64,000 bases of DNA from Aurantiochytrium sp. KH105 (GCA_003116975.1 BGKB01000012.1:310001-374000); one strand, 5' to 3'; positions 9,907-20,311 are shown, counted from the first letter of the stretch. The notes: a model not told the origin generated them from the sequence alone. Numbers and translations are program-made.

Positions 9907-11081
9907 AGTTTGCATCACGAGCCGCAGATTGAAGCAAAGTCGCCAATTCACCGGCCGCAGCCTGTGAAGCTGATTCCTCAAGTCCTCGCGCGACCGCCAT
10001 GCTGCCAAGGCCCTGCGGCCACCCTGGCCAGGGACACAACCCCTCAACGGCTCAATTTTTTAATGGTCGATAACTAACCGCAACGACCACCCCTTTTGAG
10101 TCGCTCGGATCAGCAACCAAGCTAGAGACGCCCTACAATCAGGTACTAAAAGGAAACTTGATGGGTGCAAGAGGTAGTTTGGTGGGTGCAGAGCGGCTGC
10201 TTGGCAGAAATTTCATTCGGACTTCCTGCTATAGACTGGTGATCCGTGGTTTCGCATAAGCAAACAATCTCCGGAGGTCAGCCGCGGGCCTCACCATACT
10301 CTGTCACTGCTACGCAGTCTATATGATTTGAATTCTTTGTGACGAAGCTGGCAGAATTTTCAACGACTTCACCACGTTGCGGCGGGGATCGGAGCAACAA
10401 TTCTGTTGTTGGCCTCGCTGAGCTACTCCCCCCCCAAAAAAACCACCCACGTACATTTCTTTCGCTATACGCCTAGGGTTGTTGGATGTGGGTCCAAGGC
10501 CTTGAAAAGGTTAACTAACACAGACTTGAGGCCATATTCCCCATGTCCTTGCTGCTAGATCATTAGGCCTTGGGCCAACGTGAGGTGGCCCTGGTGGCAG
10601 TTTCAGGACATGCATCGCATGAAGGAAGCTGAGAGAAAGTCTTGTTCGCGGATGCACACGTGCATTTTCCCAAAGTTTCGGTCTTTCGCTCAAAACATGG
10701 AGGCTTCTCCCAGGTATGTGAATTGAGCGCGCAGAGAAACTTTTCATAGAAAAGAGAAAGAACGATTCGCAGTAGGAATAAATCGTTCTTTTCATCCAAG
10801 TTCGAGGTTATCACGCATCCCGTGGCGAATTCATCGTCTCTTGTCAAAATGAGTCAGAGAGAACCGCTCAAAGTTGCTAATCTTGGAGCGATGCGGCTTT
10901 GAATATTCGCAAAGCCTGCGTCAAGAAGTTGGCCTGCCTGGACCTATGCGGGAAGACAAGACACAAGTTTGCTGCCATTCACTACCACCACAGGATCAAG
11001 CTTGGAGAGAGAAATTTCTATACTCGCAATCAGAACAACAGGCAGACAATTGCATCAACATGTACGTTTCGAAGTAATTTT

Positions 11082-11853
11082 TCACAAGACGACGCACTTG
11101 CTATCCTTTTTGGGCTTCGCGGTCTGCGTCAGAATGACACAGCGGATGGCCTCGTCAAAGACGGCCTTGAGGCCAGCCTGCGTCAGGGCCGAGCACCTGT
11201 ACATTCCACCGAAAATAGCGTTTGAGATCCCGAGCCAAGCAACACAGAGGGTAAAGGTCGTTTGATCGATCGATTGATCAGTCAAAAGACGACACGCATC
11301 AAACAGAGTCAGTCAGTAAGTCAGTCAGTCTGTCGGTCAAATGTCAAGGATATCCGCTGGAGATAGCGCAAGCGCGTGCAACTTACTCGAGATATTTGTA
11401 GGCGCCAATCTCCTTGGCAAGCTGGTAGCCCTGGTCGTCCCGAATGGGGGCCTGGCCCATGCTCTTGAGCCTGTTGATGGTGTCCGGATCGTCACGGAGA
11501 TCGAGCTTGGTGCCAACAAGAATGAAGGGGACGTTGGTCGCGTGATGTGCAATTTCGGGTCGCCACTTGGTCTTGACGTTTTCGAAGGACGATGGGCTGA
11601 TGATGGAGAAGCAAATAAGGAAAACATCCGTCTGCGGGTAGCTCAGAGGCCGCAAGCGGTCGTAGTCCTCCTGACCTGCAGTATCCCAAAGACCGAGGTT
11701 GATGGGCTTGCCGTCGACCATGACGTTAGCGCTGTAGTTATCGAACACAGTCGGGATGTACTCGCCGGGGAAGGCATTGGTCGTGTACGAGATCAGCAGG
11801 CAGGTCTTGCCGACAGCGCCATCGCCAACGACGACACACTTGATGTTTTGCAT
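11082..11853 (-). CDS. rac: Rac/Cdc42-type Rho GTPase, two exons
   Basis: Exon 1 is 11387-11853 and exon 2 is 11082-11196, joined across a 190-bp intron (11197-11386, GTAAGT...TACAG on the minus strand, phase 2, splitting the Glu codon of KYLE-CSALTQ). The product is 193 residues, the usual Rac length. Visible G motifs are the P-loop GDGAVGKT, effector loop TVFDNY, switch [24 protein letters not shown] and the C-terminal CSAL. The end is a polybasic KPKKDSK followed by the CAAX box CVVL, which predicts geranylgeranylation and plasma-membrane targeting. Rho GTPases of this type drive actin remodelling; in this window myosin I and a BAR protein are plausible pathway members. The intron carries an AGTC tandem tract (about 11307-11338) and a GATCGATCGATTGATC cluster (11264-11279). 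Whether it is a Rac or Cdc42 orthologue needs a tree; Rac fits better. Confidence 0.93.
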
Positions 11854-13455
11854 CGTGTCTTTGTGCTTTTGGCGGTGGGGTCCTACTTTGGGTGCTTTCT
11901 GTAGTCAAGAACTCTGTGGGTCGCGAGAGCACCGGTTTCTCTCTATCGTCAGTCGTCAAACAAAACTTCTCCCTTTACATTGCGCCTCCGCTCACTCTCC
12001 TGGCTCGCGATAAGGGTGTGCACGCTGTACGAGCGAGGGAAAGAGAGGAAAGAAAGCACGCGCGGGCGCCTCATTCGAGGCACATGCGGGAGAAGAAAGG
12101 AAGGCGATCGTAAGAACGTTCGTTATCCTCGTCTCTCTCTCTCTCTCTCCCCATGAAACCATCGCCGGCAAACGACATGTCTTCGCTCCGTGTGCCTGCG
12201 AGCGTGCCAACGCACGTCGTCTCAAGGGCAGAGCAGTCGAAGTCGGTCGGTCGGTCGCGGGGTCGGCCATTCACTCCTTTCCCACGCAGAGAGCCTCCCT
12301 CGTTCTCGCGCGCGCAGACACGCAGGCGGGATTATCGGGCGGCCTCCGCGGCAACGTCCTCCTGCTCGAGCCCGCGCTGCGCGTCGAGCAGCAGCAGCAG
12401 CAGCAGCAGCGGCGGCGGCGGCAGCGGCTGTGCAAGGGAGCGAGCGAGCGAGCGAGGTCTTCGCCATCCTCCTGTTCAAAACCATCCTCTTCTCGGTGCA
12501 TGCAGCGTGCGCATCCCTACCGTCCGCGCGGGCGCGACGGCGCGAGAGCGCGGGCAGCGAGAACGCGGCGGGCGGGTGGTGGCGGTGCCTATGGGTCGAC
12601 GTACCTTGCGAAGCGCGGCGGCGGCGGCGGCGGCGGCGGCGAGGGTGGCGAGCGAGACTGCTGCCTCGTCCGTGCCTCGCGCGCGCTGGCCGCCGCTCCC
12701 ACTGGGGACCTGTGCGCCGACTGAGAGATCTGGCGCACTCTGGCGTCCACTGAGGTGCGTCTCCGAGGCATACCACTGGGGTTCTGCAATAATCTGTAGA
12801 GAGTAGGTCTGTATCGGCTCGTAGATCGAGGAGGCAGTGAATAAGTAGGGCGTTGTGAGGGCCTGGGAACTTGCAATCAGTGCGAAGTGCGGCCGCCCCC
12901 CTCGCCGTGGGCAGGTGGACAAATCTTGCCATGTATACCTTCACTGAGAAACGCTGGAGACAGTGGTGCGAGACGTACTTGAGAGGGAGCTGTGGATATG
13001 GTGTGGTTAACACCCCCCTACCCCATGAAACCGTATAGGCCAGGCAAAAGCAGTGTTTACAGGGACTATGAGCGCACCCCCCCCAGCTCAAGATCAACTT
13101 TGCCATTACCATGATTGCTTTTCTCGCGCCGACCAGGCGGACAGCTCCCTTGATAACAAAGTATATTCTTGGTTAATTGTTCCAAAAAGCGTTGCGTAGG
13201 TGAAGCGTTGCATGCAAGTACAGACTGGCACCGGGGCTGGCTCCAATGAGGGATAAAGATATAATTTACTTGCGGCGGGTAGTTTTTCTCATTTGTAGCT
13301 GTCGGAATCTGGTGTATACTACGCATGTATAGTATGCGTTAGCGCCAAGAAGGGACGATCTTCAAGGAGATCGGGGACGCTTTGGAGGACGCAAATACGT
13401 ACGCACGCGGGCAGGCAGGCAGGCGGCAGGCAAGCAAGCACGTGAGCACGCCAAG
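11854..13455. other. 1.6-kb divergent intergenic region (Rac / ubiquitin-like gene)
   Basis: This should hold both 5' regions of the divergent pair. It contains a CT tract (about 12130-12150), an AGC/GGC trinucleotide run (about 12388-12428), a GGC run (about 12615-12640) and a GCAG-type tract (13410-13439) that ends just before the next start codon. The many open frames here are low-complexity by-products of GC-rich repeats. No gene is supported. Confidence 0.6.
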
Positions 13456-14889
13456 ATGGTGCTCGTGAGCGTGGGGTCCGAGACAGGCGCGATTGGCCAG
13501 GTGGACGTACGACGCAACGACCTCGTGGCCGAGGTGAAGGCGCGGCTGCTGGAGGAGTGCTTCCCGGCGTGCCGGGGCAGGATGGTCGCGCTCTCGTACA
13601 ACGGGAGAGAGATGAAGGACGAGGATAGCGTCGGAGACTATGGCGTGCACGATCTGACGGCAGCACGCTTCTTTCTAGCCATCCCGGCGAACCAGCCTTA
13701 CGGACAGATGGACTATGTCAAGCTGTCGAAAGCGCTCGTGGAAGAGGGCCGCAAGCGGCCAGCGGCAGACTTTTTCCAGCCAGGGGACGCTTGGGAGGGT
13801 CGCTGGACGCACGGTGACGAATATCTCGAGTATCCGCCTGTGGACGTGAATAATCGGTGGTCTGTTGTCCCGCCAAGTTCTTCGCGCGAGCTCGCACATA
13901 GCCCTGCCGTGCGCGGTGTCCGTTCTGCCGCAACCGCCAATGGCGACGCAAGTCGATCCCGTCCTCGCCGCCCGGCGCCCACATTGCAACCATCTCAAGA
14001 ACAGCAGCAGCAACAGCAACAACGAGGTCAGGTGGAAGGTCATTCGCAGCATTCTCTTCCGGGCGAGATGGCCGAGGGTTCGAACACCGTCACAAAATAC
14101 AGCGGGCTCTATCGCCATGTTCCAGAGCGTATCCGTCGCGTCCACGAGGAGCGCGAGCAGAAGGAGCGCGAACATCGCTTTCGCCGAGCACGGCAGGGAA
14201 CCGTGGCATCGGATGATGCGACAGCAGACTCGGATTCGCAGCATGGCGGCGATGCGGCAGGACGCGGTGCGCCAGGGTCCGGACCTTCTGGCGCCTCTGC
14301 AGCAGCAGCCGCAGCTGCCGCAGCTGCCGCGGCATCGGGAAGTGGACCAGTGGGTCGCGCGTTCATGAGTCTGTATACGTGCCGCGTGGGTGGCTGTGAC
14401 TTTGGCCTAATTCACAAGGCCGAAGGCAAGTGGGCAGGCATGGCCGGTTTCTTTACGTCGAACCTGGAGGCCCACCCCGCAGGAACCCATGCATGCAGCA
14501 GTCGCGTGGCTTTTCTTGCTGATCGTGGATGCTGGGTTGAGCGACAGCGTCTTACAGGCGCATCGGGTGTCTCTTCGCACTCGACATTCTTTTACGTTCC
14601 GCAGGCCGACCATCTTGCGCACGTTGACACGGATCTGCCCGAGCTTGCGCAGATTGCGGTCATCAAGCTTCGCGAGGTTGGAGCGCACGTGCTGGTCTTG
14701 ACGGCCACGCACACTGCGACGGGCCAGCCGTTGCTCTCCGAGACGATCACTTTCAGCGCAGACTTTCAATCTCGCGTGCGAACCGGGCAGCGTTTCGATA
14801 TTAGCGGACAGCTCAAGGGTAGCTACATTTCCAGAGAGCGCAAGTTCATCGACGAGGACTCTGGTGCTCTCGAGCCGTACTTTAACTGA
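13456..14889 (+). CDS. Ubiquitin-like-domain protein with polyQ/polyA linker and unknown beta-rich C-terminal domain
   Basis: A 477-residue single-exon protein. Residues about 1-75 look like a ubiquitin fold: GQVDVRRNDLVAEVKARLLE, then MVALSYNGREMKDEDSVGDY and a final strand ARFFLAIPA. No C-terminal GlyGly processing site follows, so it is a built-in domain and not a modifier. The middle (about 145-295) is disordered with a Gln run, a charged helix rich in Glu/Arg and an Ala run. The last 180 residues are strand-rich (YTCRVGGCDFGLIHKAEGKW, VLVLTATHTATG) and I do not recognise them; a lipocalin-like barrel is possible. The function is unknown; the N-terminal fold hints at proteasome, autophagy or shuttle-factor interactions. 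The start follows closely on a GCAG repeat in the leader. Confidence 0.75.
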   Translation: MVLVSVGSETGAIGQVDVRRNDLVAEVKARLLEECFPACRGRMVALSYNGREMKDEDSVGDYGVHDLTAARFFLAIPANQPYGQMDYVKLSKALVEEGRKRPAADFFQPGDAWEGRWTHGDEYLEYPPVDVNNRWSVVPPSSSRELAHSPAVRGVRSAATANGDASRSRPRRPAPTLQPSQEQQQQQQQRGQVEGHSQHSLPGEMAEGSNTVTKYSGLYRHVPERIRRVHEEREQKEREHRFRRARQGTVASDDATADSDSQHGGDAAGRGAPGSGPSGASAAAAAAAAAAAASGSGPVGRAFMSLYTCRVGGCDFGLIHKAEGKWAGMAGFFTSNLEAHPAGTHACSSRVAFLADRGCWVERQRLTGASGVSSHSTFFYVPQADHLAHVDTDLPELAQIAVIKLREVGAHVLVLTATHTATGQPLLSETITFSADFQSRVRTGQRFDISGQLKGSYISRERKFIDEDSGALEPYFN

Positions 14890-15339
14890 TTCATGGCATC
14901 TTATCTATTCTTGGCCTACCGCGCTCGCTCAATCACGCGATTGCGGTGAGGCAGATGTTCTTGTGAGTGTCTGGGAGCGCAACTTCCGGACTCGATCCAC
15001 CCCGCTTCGTGTGACGAAACGAGAATTCGATAAGGGTTCTGCTTTGGTTTGGTTTGCTCAGCACGCTTGTTCTCAACAAGACGAGCGTTCTCCATGGGTA
15101 TTCATCCGCACGTTTCTCAGCAGTCTGTTGTGTTGAAGATGTTTGACAGCTGTTTACTTGCATACCACATGAAAGATTCAAAACGCATCAGAAGTTGTAA
15201 ATGCAAAATGATTTTCAAAATACAAATTCGCAAGGTGTTCAAAACGCGTCAAAAGTTGCAATTCCAAATGCAACAAAATTCAAACCCTTGCAGGGCCCGC
15301 AGAGGCGGCGTACGAGCACTCAAACCTCGAGACTGGACC
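14890..15339. other. 450-bp intergenic region before the SPO11-like gene
   Basis: This is AT-richer than its surroundings. The reading frame of the next gene stays open upstream to 15049, but that part encodes a basic, non-conserved stretch. It contains a short diverged repeat of CAAAACGCRTCARAAGTTG (about 15180-15198 and 15239-15257). Confidence 0.5.
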
Positions 15340-16692
15340 ATGGAGGCAGCCGCGGTGCGCGTCGTCACGCGACTCGAGGCCATGCAGCTGCTTCGTGCGC
15401 TGGTGGCGAGCGTGATGGCAGACGGCGTCTTGGAACTCCCGAAACAAGCGCTGCACGAAGTTGACCCAGACGGAATCGTTCGCGTGTACGCTTCGCCGGA
15501 CGAGGCGACGATTGTGAGCCCCGGAAGGAAGCTCGTGCAGTTCATGCGACTCGTGGACGTTGTCTACGGAGGTCTTGAGCAGCGACGCGCAGCAACGCTT
15601 CGCGATGTCTACTACCTTTTAAAAGGATCACGAAGCGGGTTTTCGAGCTATGAGGCCTGCGCCAAGGCCGTGCAACAGTTGTCGTGGCGCCTCGGGGTAC
15701 CACGCTTTGTGCTCGGGATCGTGGCGCACAGCAAGGGAATTGTACTTGGCCCCGTGGTGATTTCGACACTCCAGAGCCATGGACCTGGATCGGAGGCGAA
15801 GTATATGACCGAGTCTGCATGGAACGCCAGCATCCTTGTGCGGCACCACGTCCTTGTTCCAGGTCAGACTTCAATCGCCGCGCTTCCGAACATGGCCGAG
15901 CCAAGATTGGTGCTGGTGGTGGAGAAGGCGGCCGTGTTTCATCAGCTGGAGCAAGCAGGCCTCCACCGTCGATTCCATTGCGTGATCTTGACGGGTCGCG
16001 GGATGCCTTGTCTGGCAACGCGTGCCTTTCTCAAATGCCTCTCGCTGCAATTCCCGGCGGCCCCAATTTTAGCGCTCGTGGACTGGAACCCCTTTGGTCT
16101 CGGCATTGCCCTCGCGTACGCGCACGGGAGTCTCTCCGAGGCCGAGAGCTACCTTTGGGCGGTGCCTCGAGTCCGCCTGGTCGGTCTCTCGGGTCTCGAC
16201 GTGGAGCGCATGACGACCTCGTCCCTGGATGCCGCGGGCCAGCCGCTGACGGCGGCAGATCTCGCTCGCGCCGAGGGTCTCCTCGACCTGCACGCCTCCT
16301 CGGACGTGGCCGACGTCCCCAGGGAGCTCGGGCTCATGCGTCAGCGCGGGCTCAAGCTCGAGCTCGAGGCTGTGCAGATGTGCGAGGGCCGCTACAAGGC
16401 GGGACTCCTCGCCGACGACTGGCTCCCGCGCAAGCTGGAGGCGGCCCTCGCCCTCGCCCCTTGGCCGTCGCCTTCGCCGTGGCCGCCGGGATTCTCAGGG
16501 CCCTCGCCGGCGGCAGCAGCACCGCCCGCGCGCGAAAGCCGGCGCGGCCTCGAAGACAGCGGCCTCGCTGACAGCGGCCTCGCTGACAGCCCTCGGTCGG
16601 CCAGCGGCGGCGCTGCAGAGAGCCCAGCGCGGGTCACCGCCAACCACAGCTGCGGCCCACAGGTCCGTTGGAGCTTGCCGCCTCGCGCGTAG
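15340..16692 (+). CDS. SPO11: SPO11 / topoisomerase VI subunit A-like protein
   Basis: SPO11-type transesterases make the programmed double-strand breaks that start meiotic recombination; the related TopVI-A subunit works in endoreduplication. The 5Y-CAP motif TLRDVYYLLKG is present, with Tyr92 the likely catalytic residue (Tyr91 adjacent). The Toprim metal site follows as VVEKAAVF (Glu195), TGRGMPCLATRAFL, and ALVDWNPFGLGIALAY (Asp248, with Asn at the second DxD position). The end holds the family-like RQRGLKLELEAVQM and DDWLPRKLEAAL, then a Pro-rich tail and a small DSGLADSGLADS repeat not typical of the family. I chose the ATG at 15340 because homology begins right after it; the open frame extends further up but with atypical composition. 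SPO11 and TopVI-A (BIN5-like) are hard to separate by eye. The product is 450 residues. Confidence 0.85.
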   Translation: MEAAAVRVVTRLEAMQLLRALVASVMADGVLELPKQALHEVDPDGIVRVYASPDEATIVSPGRKLVQFMRLVDVVYGGLEQRRAATLRDVYYLLKGSRSGFSSYEACAKAVQQLSWRLGVPRFVLGIVAHSKGIVLGPVVISTLQSHGPGSEAKYMTESAWNASILVRHHVLVPGQTSIAALPNMAEPRLVLVVEKAAVFHQLEQAGLHRRFHCVILTGRGMPCLATRAFLKCLSLQFPAAPILALVDWNPFGLGIALAYAHGSLSEAESYLWAVPRVRLVGLSGLDVERMTTSSLDAAGQPLTAADLARAEGLLDLHASSDVADVPRELGLMRQRGLKLELEAVQMCEGRYKAGLLADDWLPRKLEAALALAPWPSPSPWPPGFSGPSPAAAAPPARESRRGLEDSGLADSGLADSPRSASGGAAESPARVTANHSCGPQVRWSLPPRA

Positions 16693-17533
16693 TTAGTAGT
16701 GCCTGCGGCCACGGGGCAGAACTTGAACGAGACCTGGGGCCCGGACTCTGCTCGATCGATCCGCGCGCGCAACATCGATCAATCGCCTCGACGCTTCGAC
16801 TTGATCGATCGTCCGCTTGTCTGGCTTTGGCGGCGCGGAGGAGCGAGCGGGGCAGACACGCAGGCCTCCGCAGGCAAACGGGCAGACGGGCAGAGAGAGC
16901 AGAGCAGCGAGAGAGGCAGGAGGGGCGAGGGCGGCGGGAGGCGTGTGCTGCCATCGGGCAGGTAGGCAGGCAGCCAGCCAGCTTGCCACCGAGCCTGGCG
17001 TGGTGTCGGTCGGCGAGGAGATCGAGTTTTTAGCCAGGCTCGCGCGGGACCGCCACGCCGACCGGCCTGCTTCCCTCCCTCCTCGCTCGCTTGCTTGCTG
17101 GCTGGGTGGCTAGCTGGCTTGCCTCGCGGCGCGGACGTGCGTTCAGACGGCTCAGAAATCAAAAGCGAGCAAGTGCATTGATAGTGAGTGAGAGCAGCAG
17201 TGCAGTTATTAGCACCGGTGTGTTTGAGGAGACAGCTGGCTTCTCTTGCCTACCTTGTTATTATTCTACTACGTTGTACGACTCTGCTCTCTGCTTGGTT
17301 TGGCAGGTTGGGTGATCAATCTATACTCCCTAAGCGAGCGCGTGTGGCCGGGGCAGACGCGGCAAGCACGGCGGCACCAACCTCAAAATCAACGTGACGA
17401 GCGAGGGCAAACTGACGACGACGGAGAAGGAGGGCGAGGCCGGGTGATTCTTGATCGAGCGATTGACAGACTGTGAAGCGGATTCGAGCGGAGACCGCAC
17501 CAAACAGGCAGAGCCAGAAGAAGAGGTCTTGGC
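16693..17533. other. 0.84-kb intergenic region with GATC-rich motifs and GCAG/CTGG tracts
   Basis: Between SPO11-like and coiled-coil genes. It contains clustered CGATCGAT, ATCGATCAATCG and TTGATCGATCG (16753-16810) and several GGCAGGCAG / TGGCTGG short repeats. No gene is supported. Confidence 0.5.
16774..16785. promoter_or_regulatory. Recurrent 12-mer ATCGATCAATCG, copy 1
   Basis: An exact 12-base word also found at 23281-23292 and, as the reverse complement, at 51719-51730, each time in a 5' intergenic region. Its regulatory nature is inferred from recurrence only. Confidence 0.4.
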
Positions 17534-18406
17534 ATGACGTCGACGGTGACAGAGTCGAAGGAGGCCATGGAGGCGGACGAAAGCAAGATGGAGGTGGACT
17601 TCGGCAAGACGAGTCTTGCGCATGTGCAAGCGCCTGAACACCTTGTGAGCTTTAGCAACGAGTTCGACAAGGTGCGGCGCTCGCTGCAACACAGTCTGGA
17701 AAGAGAACATTCGTACTTGCAGCGCATCAAGGAGCTCAAGGCGCGACTGAGCGAGACGAACAAACAGCTGAAAACACGCACAGCGGTGGCAGAGTCGCTG
17801 GAGCGTCAAGTCAAGCGTCTCGACGAGGAGCGTTGTCGCGCGGTGCGGTCCGAGACTTTTGCGCTCGAGCGCGAGGACAACACGCGCCGAATCATGCTCT
17901 CGCTCAAACAGCAAGTTGCCAATCTCGAGTCGCGCATCCATCATCTCGGCGGCCAGAGCAACACGCAAGCGCTAGCGGCCGCGCGTCAGCGATTCGACGA
18001 GAATGCTGAAAAGCGCGCAGAAGAGCTTCTCTTTAAGCGCACAAGGCAACACGTGGGTCCAGGGTCACCTTTTGATCAGTGGAAGCGTGTCTACGAGCAA
18101 TGGACGCCGAGTGCGCCGGGAGACGAAGCGGCCGAAGCGGCTCGTCTGCGTGCCGCACCTTCGGCTCCGCGAGTCGCTTTTGATCTCTATGCGGCAACGA
18201 ATCCAGGCCGCCCTCATGCTCACGAGCTGACGCTTGCAAATGGACGTTCTAATAATGTGGATGCTGGAGATGGCGGCGGCCTCACGCTCGAGCCTGCGCC
18301 GGAGACGCCCATGCAGCTTGCGCAGGCTGCGGCTTTAAAACGTCAGACCTCGCCTCGCGCACGGAGACGGCCTTCGCGCCACCGTCCGCAAGCCGAGACT
18401 GCTTGA
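17534..18406 (+). CDS. Coiled-coil protein of unknown function
   Basis: A 290-residue single-exon protein. After an acidic N-terminus, residues about 40-145 form a long heptad-rich helix (FDKVRRSLQHSLEREHSYLQ through LSLKQQVANLESRI), consistent with a dimeric coiled coil. A segment near 165-190 (TRQHVGPGSPFDQWKRVYEQ) looks like a conserved peptide motif. The C-terminus is Ala/Pro-rich and basic, probably disordered. I do not recognise the family; centrosomal, ciliary or cytoskeletal roles are common for such proteins but nothing proves one here. The ATG at 17534 is the first in frame and begins a plausible N-terminus. Confidence 0.7.
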   Translation: MTSTVTESKEAMEADESKMEVDFGKTSLAHVQAPEHLVSFSNEFDKVRRSLQHSLEREHSYLQRIKELKARLSETNKQLKTRTAVAESLERQVKRLDEERCRAVRSETFALEREDNTRRIMLSLKQQVANLESRIHHLGGQSNTQALAAARQRFDENAEKRAEELLFKRTRQHVGPGSPFDQWKRVYEQWTPSAPGDEAAEAARLRAAPSAPRVAFDLYAATNPGRPHAHELTLANGRSNNVDAGDGGGLTLEPAPETPMQLAQAAALKRQTSPRARRRPSRHRPQAETA

Positions 18407-19025
18407 GCTCTGTATAGTAGTCACCCAGCGGGGGAAGCCTTTTTGTTGTACACGTATTACGTATCTCTTTTGGTCACCACGTTCGGAATCGGCACGATTG
18501 ATCCTGGGTAGGGCATCCAGTAGCTGTCTGCGCTTTCTTCTGCAGCGTAGTACTACTACATCCTTCCGGCCAGCGCGCGTGCCTGGAGCTGCGTGCCTGC
18601 CTGCACCGTATTCGTAGTACTGCTCATCGACCGACCAAAAAGACAGACCCTTGAGGTCCTACGCGGCCAAGAGCCAGCCTAGGAGAACGCTTTGGCGCGC
18701 GCAGACGACACGAAGTACGCGCAAGAGCACACGCGCGCGCGCGCGTGCGCGCAGCGAGCGCTCGTGCAGTCTCCAAAGACCGCGTCTTCTCTGTGTGTAT
18801 CTGTCTGTCGCGGGCGGATCCGACCTGGATTGCGCGACCAGAGCGGAGTGAACGTTCAAGCCAGGCCAGCTAGATTTGGCTGAGGGCCGCCAACTTGGCT
18901 ACGCAACACTATCGCTGTCGCCCCTGCTGTTGTTGTTGTTGTTGCTGTTGCTGCTGCTGCTTGCACTGTTGCAGGCTACCGCCGCTGCCGCCGCTGCCGC
19001 CGCTGCCGCCGCTGCGTAGTTCACC
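18407..19025. other. 0.6-kb intergenic region, 5' leader of the BAR gene
   Basis: It contains a CG dinucleotide tract (about 18722-18745), a TGT/TGC trinucleotide run (about 18928-18963) and a 9-bp tandem (18978-19014) ending 11 bases before the BAR start codon. Confidence 0.5.
18978..19014 (+). repeat. 9-bp tandem repeat (CCGCCGCTG, about 4 copies) in the BAR gene leader
   Basis: The unit CCGCCGCTG is repeated four times next to the start codon at 19026, so it likely lies in the 5' untranslated leader. Confidence 0.8.
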
Positions 19026-20225
19026 ATGCACGCTTTCAGTAGTCGGCGTCGCAGCGTGTCCAAGTCGAGCGGGCTTTCCACGTCGCCCTCGTCGCCTGGA
19101 CCAGCAAGAAAATCAGTGCTGACGGGCCACACGCAAGTCGATATCGCGCTGCAGCGACACGCCGAAGTGGAGGCGCAAGCACGTCATGTGTCGCGCACGG
19201 TGCACTCATTTCTGGGGCATATTCGCGAACAGGCGGAAGCGTCGGCGCACGTAACTCAGTCTTTGCGCGCGTATTACGCTGGATCCGCCGGCGAGGCGAA
19301 AATCCGGGCATTCGAGGCCGCGCATAACGAGGTCGACAAGCGTCTCCCCGACGCTCTTCTAGGAGTGGCTCAAGAACACATTGTAAAACCACTGGACGCC
19401 TACATGAACGAGCTCACCGACGTGCAAGTGGAGATTAAGACCTTTCACGACCGCCAGGGCAAATTCGAGCACTACGAGAAGAAAATGTACAAACTCGAGG
19501 AAGAGCACAACAAGAGAAATCACGATGGAAAGGTGGACAAGCCAAAGCAGATCGAAAAGCTCACGCGCAATCGCAAAAAGCTGGAGGACGCACGGGCTGC
19601 GCGCGACGAGATGATCAGCTCGCTCGTGAGCAAGCTTAATTACATTTATGAGTCGCGAATCGCCACAATGGACCCGATCTTGCGGTCTCTCTTTCAATTC
19701 CAGCAAGAATTTTACAAAAAGTGCGGTGAAGCCTTGCAAATCGAGCTCCCAGAAAATACGGCGGCAACTGCAACGGAGGCTGCTGCAAACACTACGCGGC
19801 CCATGTCGATGCGCCCACAGCCAGTGCAGGCGACGACTTCGGTCTTTGATGAATTTGGAAATCGACGCTCCGTGGGGAGCGAGCCCACTTCGGCCGGCTC
19901 GTACATGTCGTCGCCGCCGTCATCCTCAGCTGGCTCGCAGGGATATGCTCAAACGGCCCCTCTTTCGCCGCCAACAAACTCGGGACCACAACAACCTCCT
20001 CGGCACATTGCGTCTCTGGGCTCAACCTCGCAGGCCTCGGCATCGGGCTCGGTGCGGTCGATGCCTGCTCGTCCAGCATCGATGCGCCCGCCCCCACCCC
20101 GAGGGCCGCCCCCGACGCAAGCGCGTCACAGCGTTCCTGCGAACGGGACGGCGAACGGGACCAGCAACTCAAACGAGGACAACAAAACGGAAGAGGAGCT
20201 CGTTGACAAATGGTTTGCTGTTTGA
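19026..20225 (+). CDS. BAR-domain protein with Pro/Ser-rich tail
   Basis: A 399-residue protein. Residues about 30-250 form a three-helix amphiphysin/Rvs-type BAR domain: an N-terminal basic Ser-rich lead, helix 1 (HTQVDIALQRHAEVEAQARH), helix 2 with HIVKPLDAYMNELTDVQVEI, then MYKLEEEHNKRNHDGKVDK and helix 3 with LNYIYESRIATMDPILRSLF. BAR dimers bend membranes during endocytosis and link to Rho GTPases and actin. The tail (about 255-390) is Ser/Pro-rich with RPPPPRGPP, a candidate SH3 ligand, and ends EELVDKWFAV. No SH3 domain is present in the protein itself. About the last 70 codons and the 3' flank are tandemly duplicated downstream. Confidence 0.85.
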   Translation: MHAFSSRRRSVSKSSGLSTSPSSPGPARKSVLTGHTQVDIALQRHAEVEAQARHVSRTVHSFLGHIREQAEASAHVTQSLRAYYAGSAGEAKIRAFEAAHNEVDKRLPDALLGVAQEHIVKPLDAYMNELTDVQVEIKTFHDRQGKFEHYEKKMYKLEEEHNKRNHDGKVDKPKQIEKLTRNRKKLEDARAARDEMISSLVSKLNYIYESRIATMDPILRSLFQFQQEFYKKCGEALQIELPENTAATATEAAANTTRPMSMRPQPVQATTSVFDEFGNRRSVGSEPTSAGSYMSSPPSSSAGSQGYAQTAPLSPPTNSGPQQPPRHIASLGSTSQASASGSVRSMPARPASMRPPPPRGPPPTQARHSVPANGTANGTSNSNEDNKTEEELVDKWFAV

Positions 20226-20311
20226 AAGTGCTCGTCGCGAAGTTCACGGGCCCAACCAATCGATGACAGCTTCGGAACCCCAAGAACAATCTTTCTTTTT
20301 TTCTTTCTCCT

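Larger units (their letters stand above)
8987..11081. other. 2.1-kb intergenic region without a supported gene
   Basis: This lies upstream of the PAS membrane gene (minus) and beyond the 3' end of the Rac gene (minus). Open frames are short and show no recognisable family. It contains a perfect hairpin (9655-9688), a 16-bp tandem repeat (9866-9906) and two copies of a C-run followed by an A-run (about 9842-9858 and 10428-10441). Confidence 0.6.

Noticed and set aside
12222-13112. 296-residue minus-strand frame between Rac and the ubiquitin-like gene
   Set aside because: Composed of trinucleotide-repeat and Arg/Ala-rich sequence with no domain.
15684-16571. 295-residue frame overlapping the SPO11-like gene
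   Set aside because: A shifted-frame shadow of the SPO11-like coding region, which carries the conserved motifs.
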